Source: Anoxybacterium sp963668245 (lineage in GTDB: Bacteria > Bacillota > Clostridia > Peptostreptococcales > Anaerovoracaceae). Taken from it: a DNA stretch of 64,000 nucleotides. Below the pieces are notes generated by a model. It ran no database searches and was not told where the DNA came from. It saw only the letters and a list, made by a program, of their open reading frames with translations. Both the position numbers and the translations under genes were made by a program. Where the stretch lies: NCBI GenBank assembly GCA_963668245.2, contig OY764195.2, forward strand, positions 992,001 through 1,056,000, in the 5' to 3' direction. Shown in pieces: positions 21,959 to 32,500 of the stretch. How positions within the stretch are numbered: position 1 is the first letter of the stretch; every line of letters begins with the position of its first letter.

Positions 21959-23203
21959 ATGGATACATCACAAGAAAGAAATGTTTTTGATGTGCTACAG
22001 GAGCGTGGCCTTATAAAACAGACGACACATGAACAAGAAATCAAAGAGCTTCTTGGAAAAGAAAAAGTCTCCTTCTATATTGGGTTTGATCCAACTGCGG
22101 ATAGTCTTCATGTGGGACATTTTATGCAGATTATCATCATGATGTATATGCAAAAGTATGGACATAAGCCAATTGTACTCGTTGGAGGCGGAACTGCTAT
22201 GGTAGGGGATCCTTCTGGCAGATCGGATATGCGTCAAATGATGACAAAAGAAGTCATCATGGAAAACTGTGATAAGTTCAAAGAAACCTTTGGAAAGTTC
22301 ATTGATTTTTCAGACGACAAGGCAATCATCGACAATAACGCTGATTGGCTTTTGGAATTGAACTATGTAGATTTTATTCGTACCATAGGTAGACATTTTT
22401 CTGTCAATCGAATGCTAACGGCGGAATGTTTTAAGCAACGATTAGAAACAGGGCTGTCTTTCTTAGAATTTAACTATATGTTGATGCAGTCTTATGATTT
22501 CCTTGAATTGCACCGTAGATATAATTGCAAAATGCAGTTTGGCGGTGACGATCAATGGTCAAATATTATTCACGGCGTTGATTTAGTCAGACGTGAAATG
22601 GGAGAACAAGTATACGGCATGACTTTCTCTTTATTGCTAACCAGCGAAGGGAAGAAAATGGGTAAGACGCAAAAAGGTGCACTTTGGCTTGACCCAAACA
22701 AGACAACTCCTTATGAGTTTTATCAGTATTGGCGTAACGTGGAAGATGCAGACGTCAGAACGTGTCTGTCCATGCTGACCTTCCTCCCTATGGAAGAAGT
22801 TGAAAGTCTTTCTTCCCTGCAGGATGCGGCAATCAACAAGGCAAAAGAAATTTTAGCCTTTGAAGTGACAAAGCTGGTTCATGGGGAAGAAGAAGCTGCA
22901 AAGGCACAAGATGCGGCAAGAGCACTTTTCTCAGGTGGCGGAGATTTGAATAATGTGCCAAAAACGCAAATTCCAGCTTCTGATTTTGAAGGAGAAGGAA
23001 AAGGCGTTGTGGCTTTGATCGCAGAGCTAAAGCTTGTCTCTAGCAGAGGGGATGGATTTAGAACCATCGAGCAAGGAGGCCTTTCCATTGACGATGTGAA
23101 AGTCGCCGATACCAAGCTGATGATTACAAAGGAAATGTTCCAAGATGGAAAGATTATGATTAAAAAAGGAAAGAAAACCTTCCACTTAGTAGAGCTCATC
23201 TAG
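21959..23203 (+). CDS. tyrS: Tyrosyl-tRNA synthetase
   Basis: A 414-residue class-Ic aminoacyl-tRNA synthetase. The Rossmann catalytic domain has the HIGH-type signature DSLHVGHFMQ, GGGTAMVGDPSGRSDMR, GGDDQWSNIIHG and the KMSKS-type loop GKKMGKTQKGA. A C-terminal S4-like RNA-binding domain (about 345-414, ..GGLSIDDVKVADTKLMITKEMF) follows. ATG 21959 is preceded by AAAGGA. It begins 22 bases after upp, so readthrough transcription is likely; I see no T-box leader. Confidence 0.96.
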   Translation: MDTSQERNVFDVLQERGLIKQTTHEQEIKELLGKEKVSFYIGFDPTADSLHVGHFMQIIIMMYMQKYGHKPIVLVGGGTAMVGDPSGRSDMRQMMTKEVIMENCDKFKETFGKFIDFSDDKAIIDNNADWLLELNYVDFIRTIGRHFSVNRMLTAECFKQRLETGLSFLEFNYMLMQSYDFLELHRRYNCKMQFGGDDQWSNIIHGVDLVRREMGEQVYGMTFSLLLTSEGKKMGKTQKGALWLDPNKTTPYEFYQYWRNVEDADVRTCLSMLTFLPMEEVESLSSLQDAAINKAKEILAFEVTKLVHGEEEAAKAQDAARALFSGGGDLNNVPKTQIPASDFEGEGKGVVALIAELKLVSSRGDGFRTIEQGGLSIDDVKVADTKLMITKEMFQDGKIMIKKGKKTFHLVELI

Positions 23204-23267
23204 TTTTTTAAAAAGGAAGAAATCTTCATAATCAAACAAAAAATCGAATCATATCTTAAAGAGGAAG

Positions 23268-23310
23268 ACCATCATTTAGAATGCAAATTCTGGGTGATGG
23301 TTTTTTGTTT
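23268..23310 (+). terminator. Terminator after tyrS
   Basis: ACCATCA...TGATGGT outer stem with inner AGAAT/ATTCT pairing and a TTTTTTGTTTT tail. Confidence 0.88.
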
Positions 23311-23376
23311 TCCTTGGAACAAATACAGTAAAAGAAACGTCTAAAAATTGGTGAAGAAAAAAAGAGGGGGAATTAT

Positions 23377-24090
23377 ATGGAACCATTGATATCCGTCAAA
23401 GATGTGCGGAAGATTTATCGTATGGGAGAAGAGAAGGTTATTGCATTAGATGGGGTTAGCCTAGACATTTTCAAAGGAGAAGTCATCTGTTTTTTGGGTT
23501 CATCTGGTTCAGGAAAATCAACTTTTCTGAACATGGTGGCTGGGCTGGAAAAACCAACAAAAGGAGAAATTATCATTGGGGGAATCCCAATACACACCTT
23601 GAGTGAAGAGGGAATCACATTATTTAGACAAAAAAACATTGGATTTATTTTTCAAGCGTACCATCTGCTGCCGATGCTAACGGCCCTTGAAAATGTAAGC
23701 ATCCCACTGATTTTTCGTGGTATGGATAAAAAGAAAAGGGAGCTTGCGGCACGTCATTCTATGGAAGATGTAGGCCTTGCTGGATATGAAAACAGAAGAC
23801 CTTCTCAAATGAGCGGAGGCCAGCAACAAAGGGTAGGGATTGCAAGAGCTCTGGTTGGAAATCCAAAGATTATTTTTGCAGATGAGCCTACTGGAAATTT
23901 AGATACCCATACCTCTGAGGAGGTTATGGGATTAATGATGACAAAGGTGAGGGCTTTGAATCGAACGATGATTATTGTAACCCATGATCAAAAAATAGCA
24001 AACTACGCGGACCGAGTTGTGACGATTCAGGATGGCAAGATTTTGTCCATCGTAAAGAACGACAAGTCTGCAAATGAATCAATCATATGA
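23377..24090 (+). CDS. ABC transporter ATP-binding protein, MacB/LolD type
   Basis: A 237-residue ATPase with Walker A GSSGSGKST, Q-loop FQAYHLLP, signature MSGGQQQR, Walker B IIFADEPTG and switch His VTHDQ. The sequence resembles LolD/MacB/FtsE-like ATPases that power FtsX-fold permeases. Its partners are downstream: an exported multidomain protein and an FtsX/MacB permease. GAGGGGGAA precedes ATG 23377. These systems usually act by mechanotransmission, moving substrates from the membrane outward. Confidence 0.93.
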   Translation: MEPLISVKDVRKIYRMGEEKVIALDGVSLDIFKGEVICFLGSSGSGKSTFLNMVAGLEKPTKGEIIIGGIPIHTLSEEGITLFRQKNIGFIFQAYHLLPMLTALENVSIPLIFRGMDKKKRELAARHSMEDVGLAGYENRRPSQMSGGQQQRVGIARALVGNPKIIFADEPTGNLDTHTSEEVMGLMMTKVRALNRTMIIVTHDQKIANYADRVVTIQDGKILSIVKNDKSANESII

Positions 24091-24176
24091 ATGGCTAAGT
24101 GTACCAAATAAAGAAAAAATACGAAAACAAAAAGGTAAAATAAACAATATAAAAAGTGTGTGAGGAGATAAGAGGA

Positions 24177-26204
24177 ATGAAGCATTTTGGGAGAAGAGTA
24201 TTGCTGATTGTCTTGGCAGCAATGGTGGGGCTAGGGAGTCAAGTAATACCAGGCATAACTGGAAACGCAAGGGGTGAAGCATATGGCGCCACTATGATTT
24301 CATCAAAGTTGACCAAAAGTGTATCAGTCAAACAAGGGGATGAGGATGTTGTTGTTATGGTATCCATAGAAAATAAAGACGCTAAGAGCTTTACGTTTAA
24401 TGGAGCAACCTTATCGGTGTCGCCTGCCAGCAATGTGGTTGTAACCAACGGGATGACAGGTACGGTTACATTAGAAAAAGGAGAAAAGACTACAATTCCA
24501 TTTTATTTAGATATCGGTCGATATGCTCCCACCGGAAAACGCTCTCTTTCTCTTGTCTTGCGAAGTGATGGGACTGTTGTTCATGAAAATGTGGCATTGG
24601 GGAGCATGGTGATTTACGAAAAACTAGGAACTCCTGAAAATGGAACAGGTAACTATGTAGCAGCGTTAGACATGGTTCATTATACCAATCCTGAAGAAGG
24701 ATTTTTTTATGGTCAGGATAATACTCTGATCATTCAAATTAATAATTTTGGGAATACCATCGTGAAGAATGCAGTTTTGACATTAACTTTGCCAGAGGGC
24801 ATTACAATTAATAATGGGAGCAACTCCGCGAATTTAGGCTATCTTTCCACAAGCAGCACAAAAGAGACCACATTTCACATTGCGGTTGAGGATGGAGCAG
24901 AGAGCAAAACGTATGGGATTACAGGAAAACTAACTGGATTAGATTACTCCAATCAGGCGGTAAGTGAAGAAAAAATCTTCTATATTCCAGTAACTGGATC
25001 GGGTGGATCTCTAAAAAACTTAGAGATTACAAACATTCATCTTCCAGACAGCGTGGAAGGGGATACCCCCTTTTCACTATCCTTTGAGGTCAAGAATCAA
25101 AGTTCTGCCTCAGTAAGAAATATAAAGGTCAGTGTAGAAGTGCCAGAAGGGATACTAAATAAAACCAAGAATTCTTTTGTAGAAAGTCAAATCGACGGGA
25201 ATAGCAATGCTTCTTACTCGGTAACGTTGTTTGCTGAAGATGGAGCAAAAGAAAAATCATATCCGATTAAAATCACTGTATCTCCATCGGATGACAGTGA
25301 TTCTGGGACCACAATTGTTCAGTATGCCAGCGTTTACGTCGGAGGAACCGGTGGATCAAAAACGCCTCAGCTGATGATTGAAAGCTACCACTATGGAGGT
25401 TCATATGTGCAAGCTGGGGATCAGTTTCCCTTGGATTTGAGTCTATATAATACTAGCAAAAACCATAGTATTTCAAATATCAAAGTTACGGTTACCTCTG
25501 AAGATGGCACATTTATTCCTGTGAATAGCAGCAATTCGTTTTACGTGGATGAAATGGAAAAAAAAGGACATTGGGTGCATTCCTTGCTACTGTCGGCAAA
25601 GCCAGATGCAGAGCAAAAGACAACTGCGCTGACCATAGATATGTCCTATGAAGACAATGAAGGCAATCAATTGACTTCAAAAGATACCATATCGATTCCA
25701 GTGATGCAGGAAACAAAATTGGAAGTAGATGAAATTGTAGCACCACCGGATTTATATGCAGGAATGCAGACGGGTATTTCGGTTGAGTTTTATAATATGG
25801 GAAAAACGGTACTAAACAATCTGCGGGTAGTAGCAGAAGGTGATTTTGATACGGTCGAATCCACAAGCTATTATGCGGGAAACATGGAAAGCGGCAAAAG
25901 TGATAGCTATGACTTTAGTTTCATTCCACGTGCAAGTGGTGAAATGAAGGGCAAGTTGATTTTTACATATGAGGATGCTTCTGGAGATGTGCAAACATTG
26001 GAAAAGCCCTTTGTGTTCCAGGTTATGGAGGAAGTTCCCTATATCGATGAAGAAATGCCAATGACACAGCCAGAAGGTCAGGCAGTGGGAAAAATCCCCT
26101 TTGTATTGGGAGGGATTCTCTTGATTGGAATGGGAGGAATTGTGACCTACTGGAAAATCAGGAAAAAGAAAAAGCTGATTAGGGAGATGGAAATCGATGA
26201 GTAA
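24177..26204 (+). CDS. Exported CARDB/DUF11-like repeat protein with C-terminal membrane anchor, ABC-associated
   Basis: 675 residues. A signal peptide (RVLLIVLAAMVGLGSQVIPG) is followed by several immunoglobulin-like beta modules of about 100-130 residues, each with a NTG/NFG-type turn and LTLPEGI / VEVPEGI strands (for example LIIQINNFGNTIVKNAVLTLTLPEGI, LSFEVKNQSSASVRNIKVSVEVPEGI). These resemble CARDB/COG1361-type modules. One membrane helix (IPFVLGGILLIGMGGIVTYW) and a basic tail KIRKKKKLIREMEIDE end it. It is encoded between the ATPase and permease and overlaps the permease by eight bases, so it is probably an extracellular partner of the transporter. Confidence 0.8.
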   Translation: MKHFGRRVLLIVLAAMVGLGSQVIPGITGNARGEAYGATMISSKLTKSVSVKQGDEDVVVMVSIENKDAKSFTFNGATLSVSPASNVVVTNGMTGTVTLEKGEKTTIPFYLDIGRYAPTGKRSLSLVLRSDGTVVHENVALGSMVIYEKLGTPENGTGNYVAALDMVHYTNPEEGFFYGQDNTLIIQINNFGNTIVKNAVLTLTLPEGITINNGSNSANLGYLSTSSTKETTFHIAVEDGAESKTYGITGKLTGLDYSNQAVSEEKIFYIPVTGSGGSLKNLEITNIHLPDSVEGDTPFSLSFEVKNQSSASVRNIKVSVEVPEGILNKTKNSFVESQIDGNSNASYSVTLFAEDGAKEKSYPIKITVSPSDDSDSGTTIVQYASVYVGGTGGSKTPQLMIESYHYGGSYVQAGDQFPLDLSLYNTSKNHSISNIKVTVTSEDGTFIPVNSSNSFYVDEMEKKGHWVHSLLLSAKPDAEQKTTALTIDMSYEDNEGNQLTSKDTISIPVMQETKLEVDEIVAPPDLYAGMQTGISVEFYNMGKTVLNNLRVVAEGDFDTVESTSYYAGNMESGKSDSYDFSFIPRASGEMKGKLIFTYEDASGDVQTLEKPFVFQVMEEVPYIDEEMPMTQPEGQAVGKIPFVLGGILLIGMGGIVTYWKIRKKKKLIREMEIDE

Positions 26205-27525
26205 CAAAGATATCATTCTCTTGGCATTTCGTAATCTATTGCGCCGCAAAACCAGAACACTTCTTGCTGTGGTGGGGGTCGTAGTTGGGACATGCGCCAT
26301 TGTCGTAATGTTATCAATTGGTTTTGGCCTCTCAGCTGGCTTTCAGGAGCAAATTGAAAGCTATGGCAACCTGCATCTCGTAGACGTATATAGCGGTGGT
26401 GGCATGAATATGTACAATGTGTCTGGTGAAAAAACAGGGATATTAAATGATAAAGCCATTGCTGAAATCGGTAAGATAGATGGTGTAGATGCGGTTTCTC
26501 CCAAAGAGCAGCTCTATCTTTCCTTTGGTGTAGGCAAATACGTTGCACAAGCATCGGTTATCGGGCTAAGACCTGAAGTGATGCAAAAGTTTGGGTATGA
26601 TTTGCAGGACGGAAGACTACTTCAGCCGGGGGATAAATTTGCGGTAGTATTTGGAAATCAGGTTCCAAGCTGGTTTTACAATCCGAAAAAAACGGCAGGG
26701 AGCAATTGGGGAGGCGAACCACAGGTTGATGTAATTACCAATAAGCTGATTATCACAGCTGATGAAAGCTATGGTCAAAAGCGAACCACATCAAGTGGCG
26801 AAGACAAAGTGAACTATAAAGAATACAAGGCAAAGGGCGTTGGTATTTTGGCAAATCCAAATGACGAATCTGCATACAATGTCTATATGAGCTTAGATAC
26901 GCTAGAGTTGATTAGTGAAGAAGCTGCAAAGGCCAGAAAAGAAAATGTTTCACAAAAAAAAGAATATGACTCTGCCATGGTCTATGTAAATGACATCAAT
27001 GATGTGGAAGAGGTGAGTAACAAAATACGTGACTTGGGATTTCAGCCCAGCAGCTTAAATGATTGGCTCAAATCTATGCAGGATACCGCCCGTATGATTC
27101 AAGGAATTTTGGGTGGAATTGGTGCGATTTCACTGCTTGTAGCAGCACTAGGCATCACAAATACCATGATTATGTCAATCTATGAACGAACCAAAGAAAT
27201 CGGAATCATGAAAGTAATCGGTGCCAATTTGCCGGATATTCGCAAAATGTTCTTGTTAGAAGCTGGCATGATTGGATTTTTGGGTGGATTCATGGGACTA
27301 ATCATTAGCTATATTTTATCTTTGCTTATGAATACGGTACTCAGTGGCATCATGTCAAATATTCTTGGTTCCATTGGCGGCGGTGGCTCTACTGTTTCGA
27401 TTATACCATGGTGGGTAGCAGTAGGTTCGCTTGCTTTTTCAACTGCAATCGGTATTCTAGCGGGATACTCACCTGCCAGAAGAGCCATGAGACTAAGCGC
27501 GCTAGAAAGTTTAAGGAATGAATAA
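26197..27525 (+). CDS. ABC transporter permease, MacB/FtsX type
   Basis: A 442-residue permease: cytoplasmic head, first helix (TLLAVVGVVVGTCAIVVMLSIGFGL), a large extracytoplasmic MacB-like domain (about 45-295), then three C-terminal helices of the FtsX domain (ILGGIGAISLLVAALGITNTMIMSIYERTKEIGIMKVIGA.., ..GMIGFLGGFMGLIISYILSLL.., ..WWVAVGSLAFSTAIGILAGYSPARRAMRLSALESLR). The TKEIGIMKVIGA coupling motif and the PARRA tail are typical. It is translationally coupled to the exported protein. Substrate unknown: peptide, lipid or lipoprotein release are all possible for this class. Confidence 0.9.
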   Translation: MSNKDIILLAFRNLLRRKTRTLLAVVGVVVGTCAIVVMLSIGFGLSAGFQEQIESYGNLHLVDVYSGGGMNMYNVSGEKTGILNDKAIAEIGKIDGVDAVSPKEQLYLSFGVGKYVAQASVIGLRPEVMQKFGYDLQDGRLLQPGDKFAVVFGNQVPSWFYNPKKTAGSNWGGEPQVDVITNKLIITADESYGQKRTTSSGEDKVNYKEYKAKGVGILANPNDESAYNVYMSLDTLELISEEAAKARKENVSQKKEYDSAMVYVNDINDVEEVSNKIRDLGFQPSSLNDWLKSMQDTARMIQGILGGIGAISLLVAALGITNTMIMSIYERTKEIGIMKVIGANLPDIRKMFLLEAGMIGFLGGFMGLIISYILSLLMNTVLSGIMSNILGSIGGGGSTVSIIPWWVAVGSLAFSTAIGILAGYSPARRAMRLSALESLRNE

Positions 27526-27633
27526 AAAACTTTGACTTCTTTTGCTGGATTTTCATCTTTGGATTCTTACTTAAAAATGAGTATTTGATTTTGATCAACT
27601 AATTTTGATAAAAAAAAGAATACTGGATTTTCC

Positions 27634-27663
27634 TTGACATAACATGATGAAAAGTAGTACAAT
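27634..27663 (+). promoter_or_regulatory. Promoter of the rplM-rpsI operon
   Basis: TTGACA (27634-27639) and TACAAT (27658-27663), spacer 18. A leader of about 105 bases with GC-richer complementary stretches follows and occupies the place of the L13 leader of other Firmicutes; identity as that RNA is not shown. Confidence 0.7.
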
Positions 27664-27775
27664 ATTCGTGCATTATGTGTATAAATCCATTAGCCCCGGA
27701 TTTTACGGATAAAGAGTTTACTGATGTGGGGTGAAACACGTCAGTCCAATAATTAGTATATGAGGAGAATTCAAG

Positions 27776-28204
27776 ATGAAATCATTTATCGCAAAACCTC
27801 ATGAAGTTGAAAGAAAATGGTATATAATCGATGCTGAGGGCAAAACTCTTGGTAGATTAGCTACCGAAGCAGCTTCTATTTTGAGAGGTAAGAGAAAGCC
27901 GATTTTCACACCACATGTGGATACAGGTGATTATGTCATTATTATAAACGCTGAAAAAGTTGAAGTGACTGGTAAAAAGAGAAAAGAAAAAGTTTACAAG
28001 AGACATACTGGATACCCAGGTGGACTTCGTGAGATTACATTTGAAAAGCTGATTGTTAGAAAGCCTGAAGAAGTTCTTCGTCATGCCATCAAAGGTATGA
28101 TGCCAAACGGTAAGTTAGGTAGAGAAATGTATAAAAAACTGAAGGTTTATGCTGGTCCTGAACACAAGCACGCAGCACAACAACCAGAAGTTTGGAATTA
28201 TTAA
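27776..28204 (+). CDS. rplM: 50S ribosomal protein L13
   Basis: 142 residues with the L13 landmarks KWYIIDAEGKTLGRLATEAASILRGK, GDYVIIINAEKVEVTGKK, KRHTGYPGGLREITFEKL and HAIKGMMPNGKLGREMYKKLKVYAG. It is an early-assembly protein of the 50S subunit. GAGGAGAATTC is upstream of ATG 27776. Its pairing with rpsI, 18 bases away, is the near-universal arrangement and allows feedback control of both. Confidence 0.98.
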   Translation: MKSFIAKPHEVERKWYIIDAEGKTLGRLATEAASILRGKRKPIFTPHVDTGDYVIIINAEKVEVTGKKRKEKVYKRHTGYPGGLREITFEKLIVRKPEEVLRHAIKGMMPNGKLGREMYKKLKVYAGPEHKHAAQQPEVWNY

Positions 28205-28222
28205 GAAAGGGAGGAATCATAG

Positions 28223-28618
28223 ATGGCTAAGATGCAGTATACAGGTACAGGAAGAAGAAAATCTTCCATTGCTAGAGTCAGATTAATCCCTGGTAAAGGC
28301 AATATTACAGTAAATAAAAAATCTCTTGATGATTATTTCGGAATGGAAATCTTGAAGAGAGAAGTAAGAAGACCTCTTGAAGTAGTTGCAGCAGAAGGAA
28401 AATTTGATGTTGTTGCTACAGTTAAGGGCGGCGGATGCACAGGTCAGGCAGGTGCCCTAAGACATGGTATCGCTAGAGCATTAAATTCAGCGGACAGAGA
28501 AGCATTCAGAGCGACTCTAAAAGCAGCTGGTTTCCTTACTAGAGACCCAAGAATGAAGGAAAGAAAGAAGTACGGTTTGAAAAAAGCAAGAAGAGCTTCC
28601 CAGTTCTCAAAGCGATAA
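28223..28618 (+). CDS. rpsI: 30S ribosomal protein S9
   Basis: 131 residues: QYTGTGRRKSSIARVRLIPGKGNITVN, AVKGGG-type segment VVATVKGGGCTGQAGALRHGIARAL and the C-terminal LTRDPRMKERKKYGLKKARRASQFSKR whose basic tail reaches the P-site tRNA. AAAGGGAGG precedes ATG 28223. Confidence 0.98.
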   Translation: MAKMQYTGTGRRKSSIARVRLIPGKGNITVNKKSLDDYFGMEILKREVRRPLEVVAAEGKFDVVATVKGGGCTGQAGALRHGIARALNSADREAFRATLKAAGFLTRDPRMKERKKYGLKKARRASQFSKR

Positions 28619-28664
28619 TCGTACCGATTTGCAGGAAACTGCACTCCGTTTTATACGAAACAAA

Positions 28665-28699
28665 AAAACTCCCAAGCCTTGGCTGTGGGAGTTTTTTTT
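28665..28699. terminator. Terminator between rpsI and the convergent thioesterase
   Basis: AAAACTCCCA ... TGGGAGTTTT stem with inner AGCC/GGCT pairing. A-run on the left and T-run on the right make it usable in both directions. Confidence 0.88.
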
Positions 28700-28776
28700 G
28701 ATACCGTTAACACCTGTCAAGAGACGTTCAAGCGACAGGGAAATTCGGAATATGAAATTCCATTCGTTTCACTTTT

Positions 28777-29187
28777 CTATTTATTATCTGCTCTTCTACA
28801 TGCGATATCGATCAAGTGATTTTTATCAACGATACTACGCTCAACTGTTCCACGGCAAATGATACCGATGGTGTCATGGACTGCAAGATCCAAAATGATG
28901 GTTTCCCCTTTTACTTTTATAACTGTGATAATCAGAGAAATGGTTTCTCCAACCAGAGTCGGTCTTTCATGTGATAAATCCACATTTTTACCTACAGTAA
29001 TATATCCATCTGGTAAAAGAGGATCCAGCATGTCACTGGATGCTTTAATGACTTGTGTTAGGATGGCCGGCGTGGAGATTAAAAAATCCATAATGCCGGA
29101 AGATCCTGCTGTTGGCAACGTGTCAGAACCATTTACTTCTTTTGTAACAATGGTTGAAAGGCCTGGTACAATTTTATGATCGACCAT
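28777..29187 (-). CDS. FlK-like hotdog-fold thioesterase
   Basis: 136 residues resembling the fluoroacetyl-CoA thioesterase (FlK)-like family: VPGLSTIVTKEVNGSDTLPTAGSSGIMDFLISTPAI (the Thr-containing catalytic-side segment), ITVGKNVDLSHERPTLVGETISLIITV (hotdog central helix/strand motif) and AVHDTIGIICRGTVERSIVD with the conserved His. Family members hydrolyse small acyl-CoA thioesters; the natural substrate here is unknown. Start at 29187 behind TAGGAGGAAATAG. It is a single-gene unit convergent with rpsI. A candidate promoter on this strand is TTGTTA/TACAAT (complement of 29292-29297 and 29270-29275). Confidence 0.8.
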   Translation of the reverse strand: MVDHKIVPGLSTIVTKEVNGSDTLPTAGSSGIMDFLISTPAILTQVIKASSDMLDPLLPDGYITVGKNVDLSHERPTLVGETISLIITVIKVKGETIILDLAVHDTIGIICRGTVERSIVDKNHLIDIACRRADNK

Positions 29188-29507
29188 ATCTATTTCCTCC
29201 TAAAATATTCTATCAATACAGGAGTTTAGCATTAAAATCAAATTTCTGCTATAGGTTAACGATGAATATATTGTATACATGATGAATACGTTAACAAATA
29301 CAATTTACAAAACAGATAAATATATCGAATACATTATAATTGGCAATATTGTTAGCTCAATTGTGAACCTTCACAGCACAGTTAGAACGGTTTAGAGTAA
29401 AAAATATGGGGTATCATGGAAATACCTTAAAGCCAGAAAGGTTTGGCCCAAATAACTAGTTCGTGCGCAGCTTTTGAACAGAATTTCAGAAGAAAGGTAG
29501 GAATAGA
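29188..29507. other. Divergent intergenic region between the thioesterase and glucan synthase genes
   Basis: 320 AT-rich bases holding the presumed promoters of both genes. A TATAAT hexamer lies at 29335-29340 on the plus strand without a convincing -35, and a weak promoter candidate faces the thioesterase. No coding sequence seen. Confidence 0.5.
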
Positions 29508-32500
29508 ATGTTGCTGGGTATGTTAAATTCACAGATGAAAAAAAGACTTTTTGCCGAAACCAGGGAGATTGCAGAACCACTTAGTCCAAAAGAGTGGGAA
29601 GCAGAAATGGAGGCGCTTGCTCAATCTCATAAAACGGTAAAGTGGAAACGCCATAATTTTGTCGTTGGAAATTCCAACCAAATTGCCTATAATAAATTAA
29701 ATACCATACGATACCACATTGGAGAAGTATCACCAGACATCATATCGTTGATTCCATCTGCGCGTTGGCTTTTTGATAATTTTCAGATGATGTATCGTGA
29801 AATTAAAAAAGTAAAGACGACAGGTACAAGCTACGCAAGGCTACCAATTTTAGAGGAAGGGGAGGACAAAGGTTTTCCTCGTATTTATGTTGTTGCAAGA
29901 GAAATGATTTCGTTGACAGGCGGATATTTAACAGAAGAAAATATATCCATGATGATGAAGGCCTATCAAAAAGAACTGTCCTTATTTGACAAGGAAGTTT
30001 GGATTTTGCCAGAAATGCTTGGACTTGTATTACTGAAAAAAATAACGGAAGTATCAGAAGATATCGTACATCGCATTCAAGTGAAATGGGAGGCTGATCG
30101 TTTTGTAAAAGAAAAGCTCAATGAGAAAACAGGAAAGCTAGATGTGGAACCTCTTCTGGTTCCCATTGGATATAATTGTTTTGACGATGCATCCTACCAT
30201 AGCCATGTCATTTACTTACTAAAAAATATGGCAATGGATGATGATTCTATTCAAAGGTACGCAGCATTTCACTGCAAATCGGGGCATCATATGAATCCTT
30301 CTGACGTATTTAAGGAAGAAGGTATTAGAGAATCGTTACTGGAGTCCAAAATACGAACACTGATTGGAAGTTTGCGTGAAGTCAATCAAATGGATGAAGA
30401 AAAGCTCTTTGAAGAATTATCTCACTTAGAGCATATTCTCTCTCAAGATCCTGCTGGGATTTATCCCCAAATGGATGCTGAAAGCCGTGGTTCCTACCGA
30501 CAAGTAATAGAGCGATTGGCGCAAAAATATAATCTTGATGATAATGTCATTGGGAATACTTGTATTACATTATCTTTGGAAAATGCAAATGATATTCATC
30601 ATGGTAATCATGTGGGAGCATATATTGTAGGCAAGGGATTACCAATATTAAAGGCGAAAATAACTGGTCATCCATCACCAAAAGTTGTTGGTGATAAAAA
30701 TAAAAAGGGATTGGTTTATATGGGATTTGTGATAGTGACATTAATACTTGTATTTGGACTTGTGTTTACCATGATGAGAACTCAAACCATAGCAGGATAT
30801 CAATGGGCAATATTTGCTATAATTGGAACGCCAATTCTGTTTGGCATTGCATTTGATATCGTCAATCGCCTATTTACGAAAGCTATCAAGGTCAAAAAAA
30901 TACCCGCAATGGATTATCTAAAAGAAATACCAGATGACGCCCGAACGTTTGTTGTTATGCCTGTTATTATATCTTCTGCCAGCCAAGGCATTGATTATTT
31001 GGCGCGGCTCAGAAACCATTATTTAGCAAATAACCAAAATAATCTATATTTTGCATTGCTAGCAGATTATGCTGATGCGAAATCCGAAGTTTGTGAATCA
31101 GATCAGGAAATCACAGAGGCACTGCTTGCAAAAATTGATAAAATGAACAAGCTATATCCTGGGGAGCATCTAAGGTTTTCGCTTTTCATTAGAAGTCGAA
31201 AATGGAATTCATCAGAAAATTGCTATATGGGATGGGAACGCAAAAGAGGCAAGTTAGAAGAATTTAATGGATATCTGACGGGAACACCGAAAGAACAGAC
31301 TAGTTTTTCAGTTGTAAAAACAGATGAATCTATTTTTTCGACTTATCGATATGTTATTACATTGGATGCTGATTCCAGCCTTGTGAGAGACAATGCAGCA
31401 AAGCTAGTCGGAATGATTGACCACCCACTGAATCGAGCGATATTAGATACGAGTAAAATGAAACTGGAAGCAGGATATGCCATTATTCAACCAACTGTAA
31501 GGAATCATATCTACGACAAAAACGGTAGTGTTTTTCCTAAGATTGCTGGGGGGCAGGATGGGCTTGTGCATTACTCCTCTATGATTTCAGACATTTATCA
31601 GGATGTTTTTCAAGAAGGCTCCTACATTGGAAAAGGCATCTACAATCTCGAAGTTTTTCACGAAATACTTCATAATAAAATACCAGAAAATCGTGTGCTG
31701 AGCCATGATTTATTGGAAAGTTGTTTTGTTAGAACTGCATTTAGCGGTGCCGCAAACATCATGGATGATTTTCCTGGAACTGTTTTGTCCTTTGCAAAAC
31801 GAGAACACCGATGGATAAGAGGAGATTGGCAGTTGTTGCCATGGATCTTTGGTGGCAGTGAGATAAGCAAGGTCTCAAGATGGAAAATGTTGGATAATTT
31901 GCGTAGAAGTATTGTTCCTCTTTGTAAGGTACTTTTTATCCTGTTGAATCTGGCTTTTATACCACAGGCTTGGTATTTCTGGATTCCAATTATTTTCTTT
32001 TCTGATTTGTTGGGATTTGCATCGCTGTTTTTCAGTATTGTTTTGACAAAAATCAAAAGACCTAGACTCGCTATTGTATGGACAAAACTACAAAAAGATA
32101 TGGTAGTCATGGGACTACGCATGGGTACAGAGCTGATGCTAACTCCTTATAAGGCTTGGAATGCAACAGATGCGATTGTTAGAACCATCTATCGATTAGC
32201 GATCAGCAAGAAAAATTTACTCATGTGGAATCCTTCTGATGCAGTTGAAAAATCAGTATCAAACACACCAAAAGGATATTTCCTGCATATGTGGATGACT
32301 CTAATTCCTTCCGCTTTGATTGTTGTTCTTCTCTTTCTCAATGCAAGAAATGATATTGGGATTTTGATTTTTGGAATCGTAGCGATTGCTTGGGGCTTGT
32401 CGTTTATAATCGCTTACTATCTCAGCAAGCCACAGGTCATTGCCTATCAGCCATCAGAAGAAGAATTGATTTTGGAAACCGCCAGAAGGACATGGCGTTT

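Noticed and set aside
28859..29179. A 106-residue plus-strand frame opposite the thioesterase gene
   Set aside because: It is antisense to a gene with a good ribosome site and recognisable hotdog-fold motifs; it shows no features of its own.
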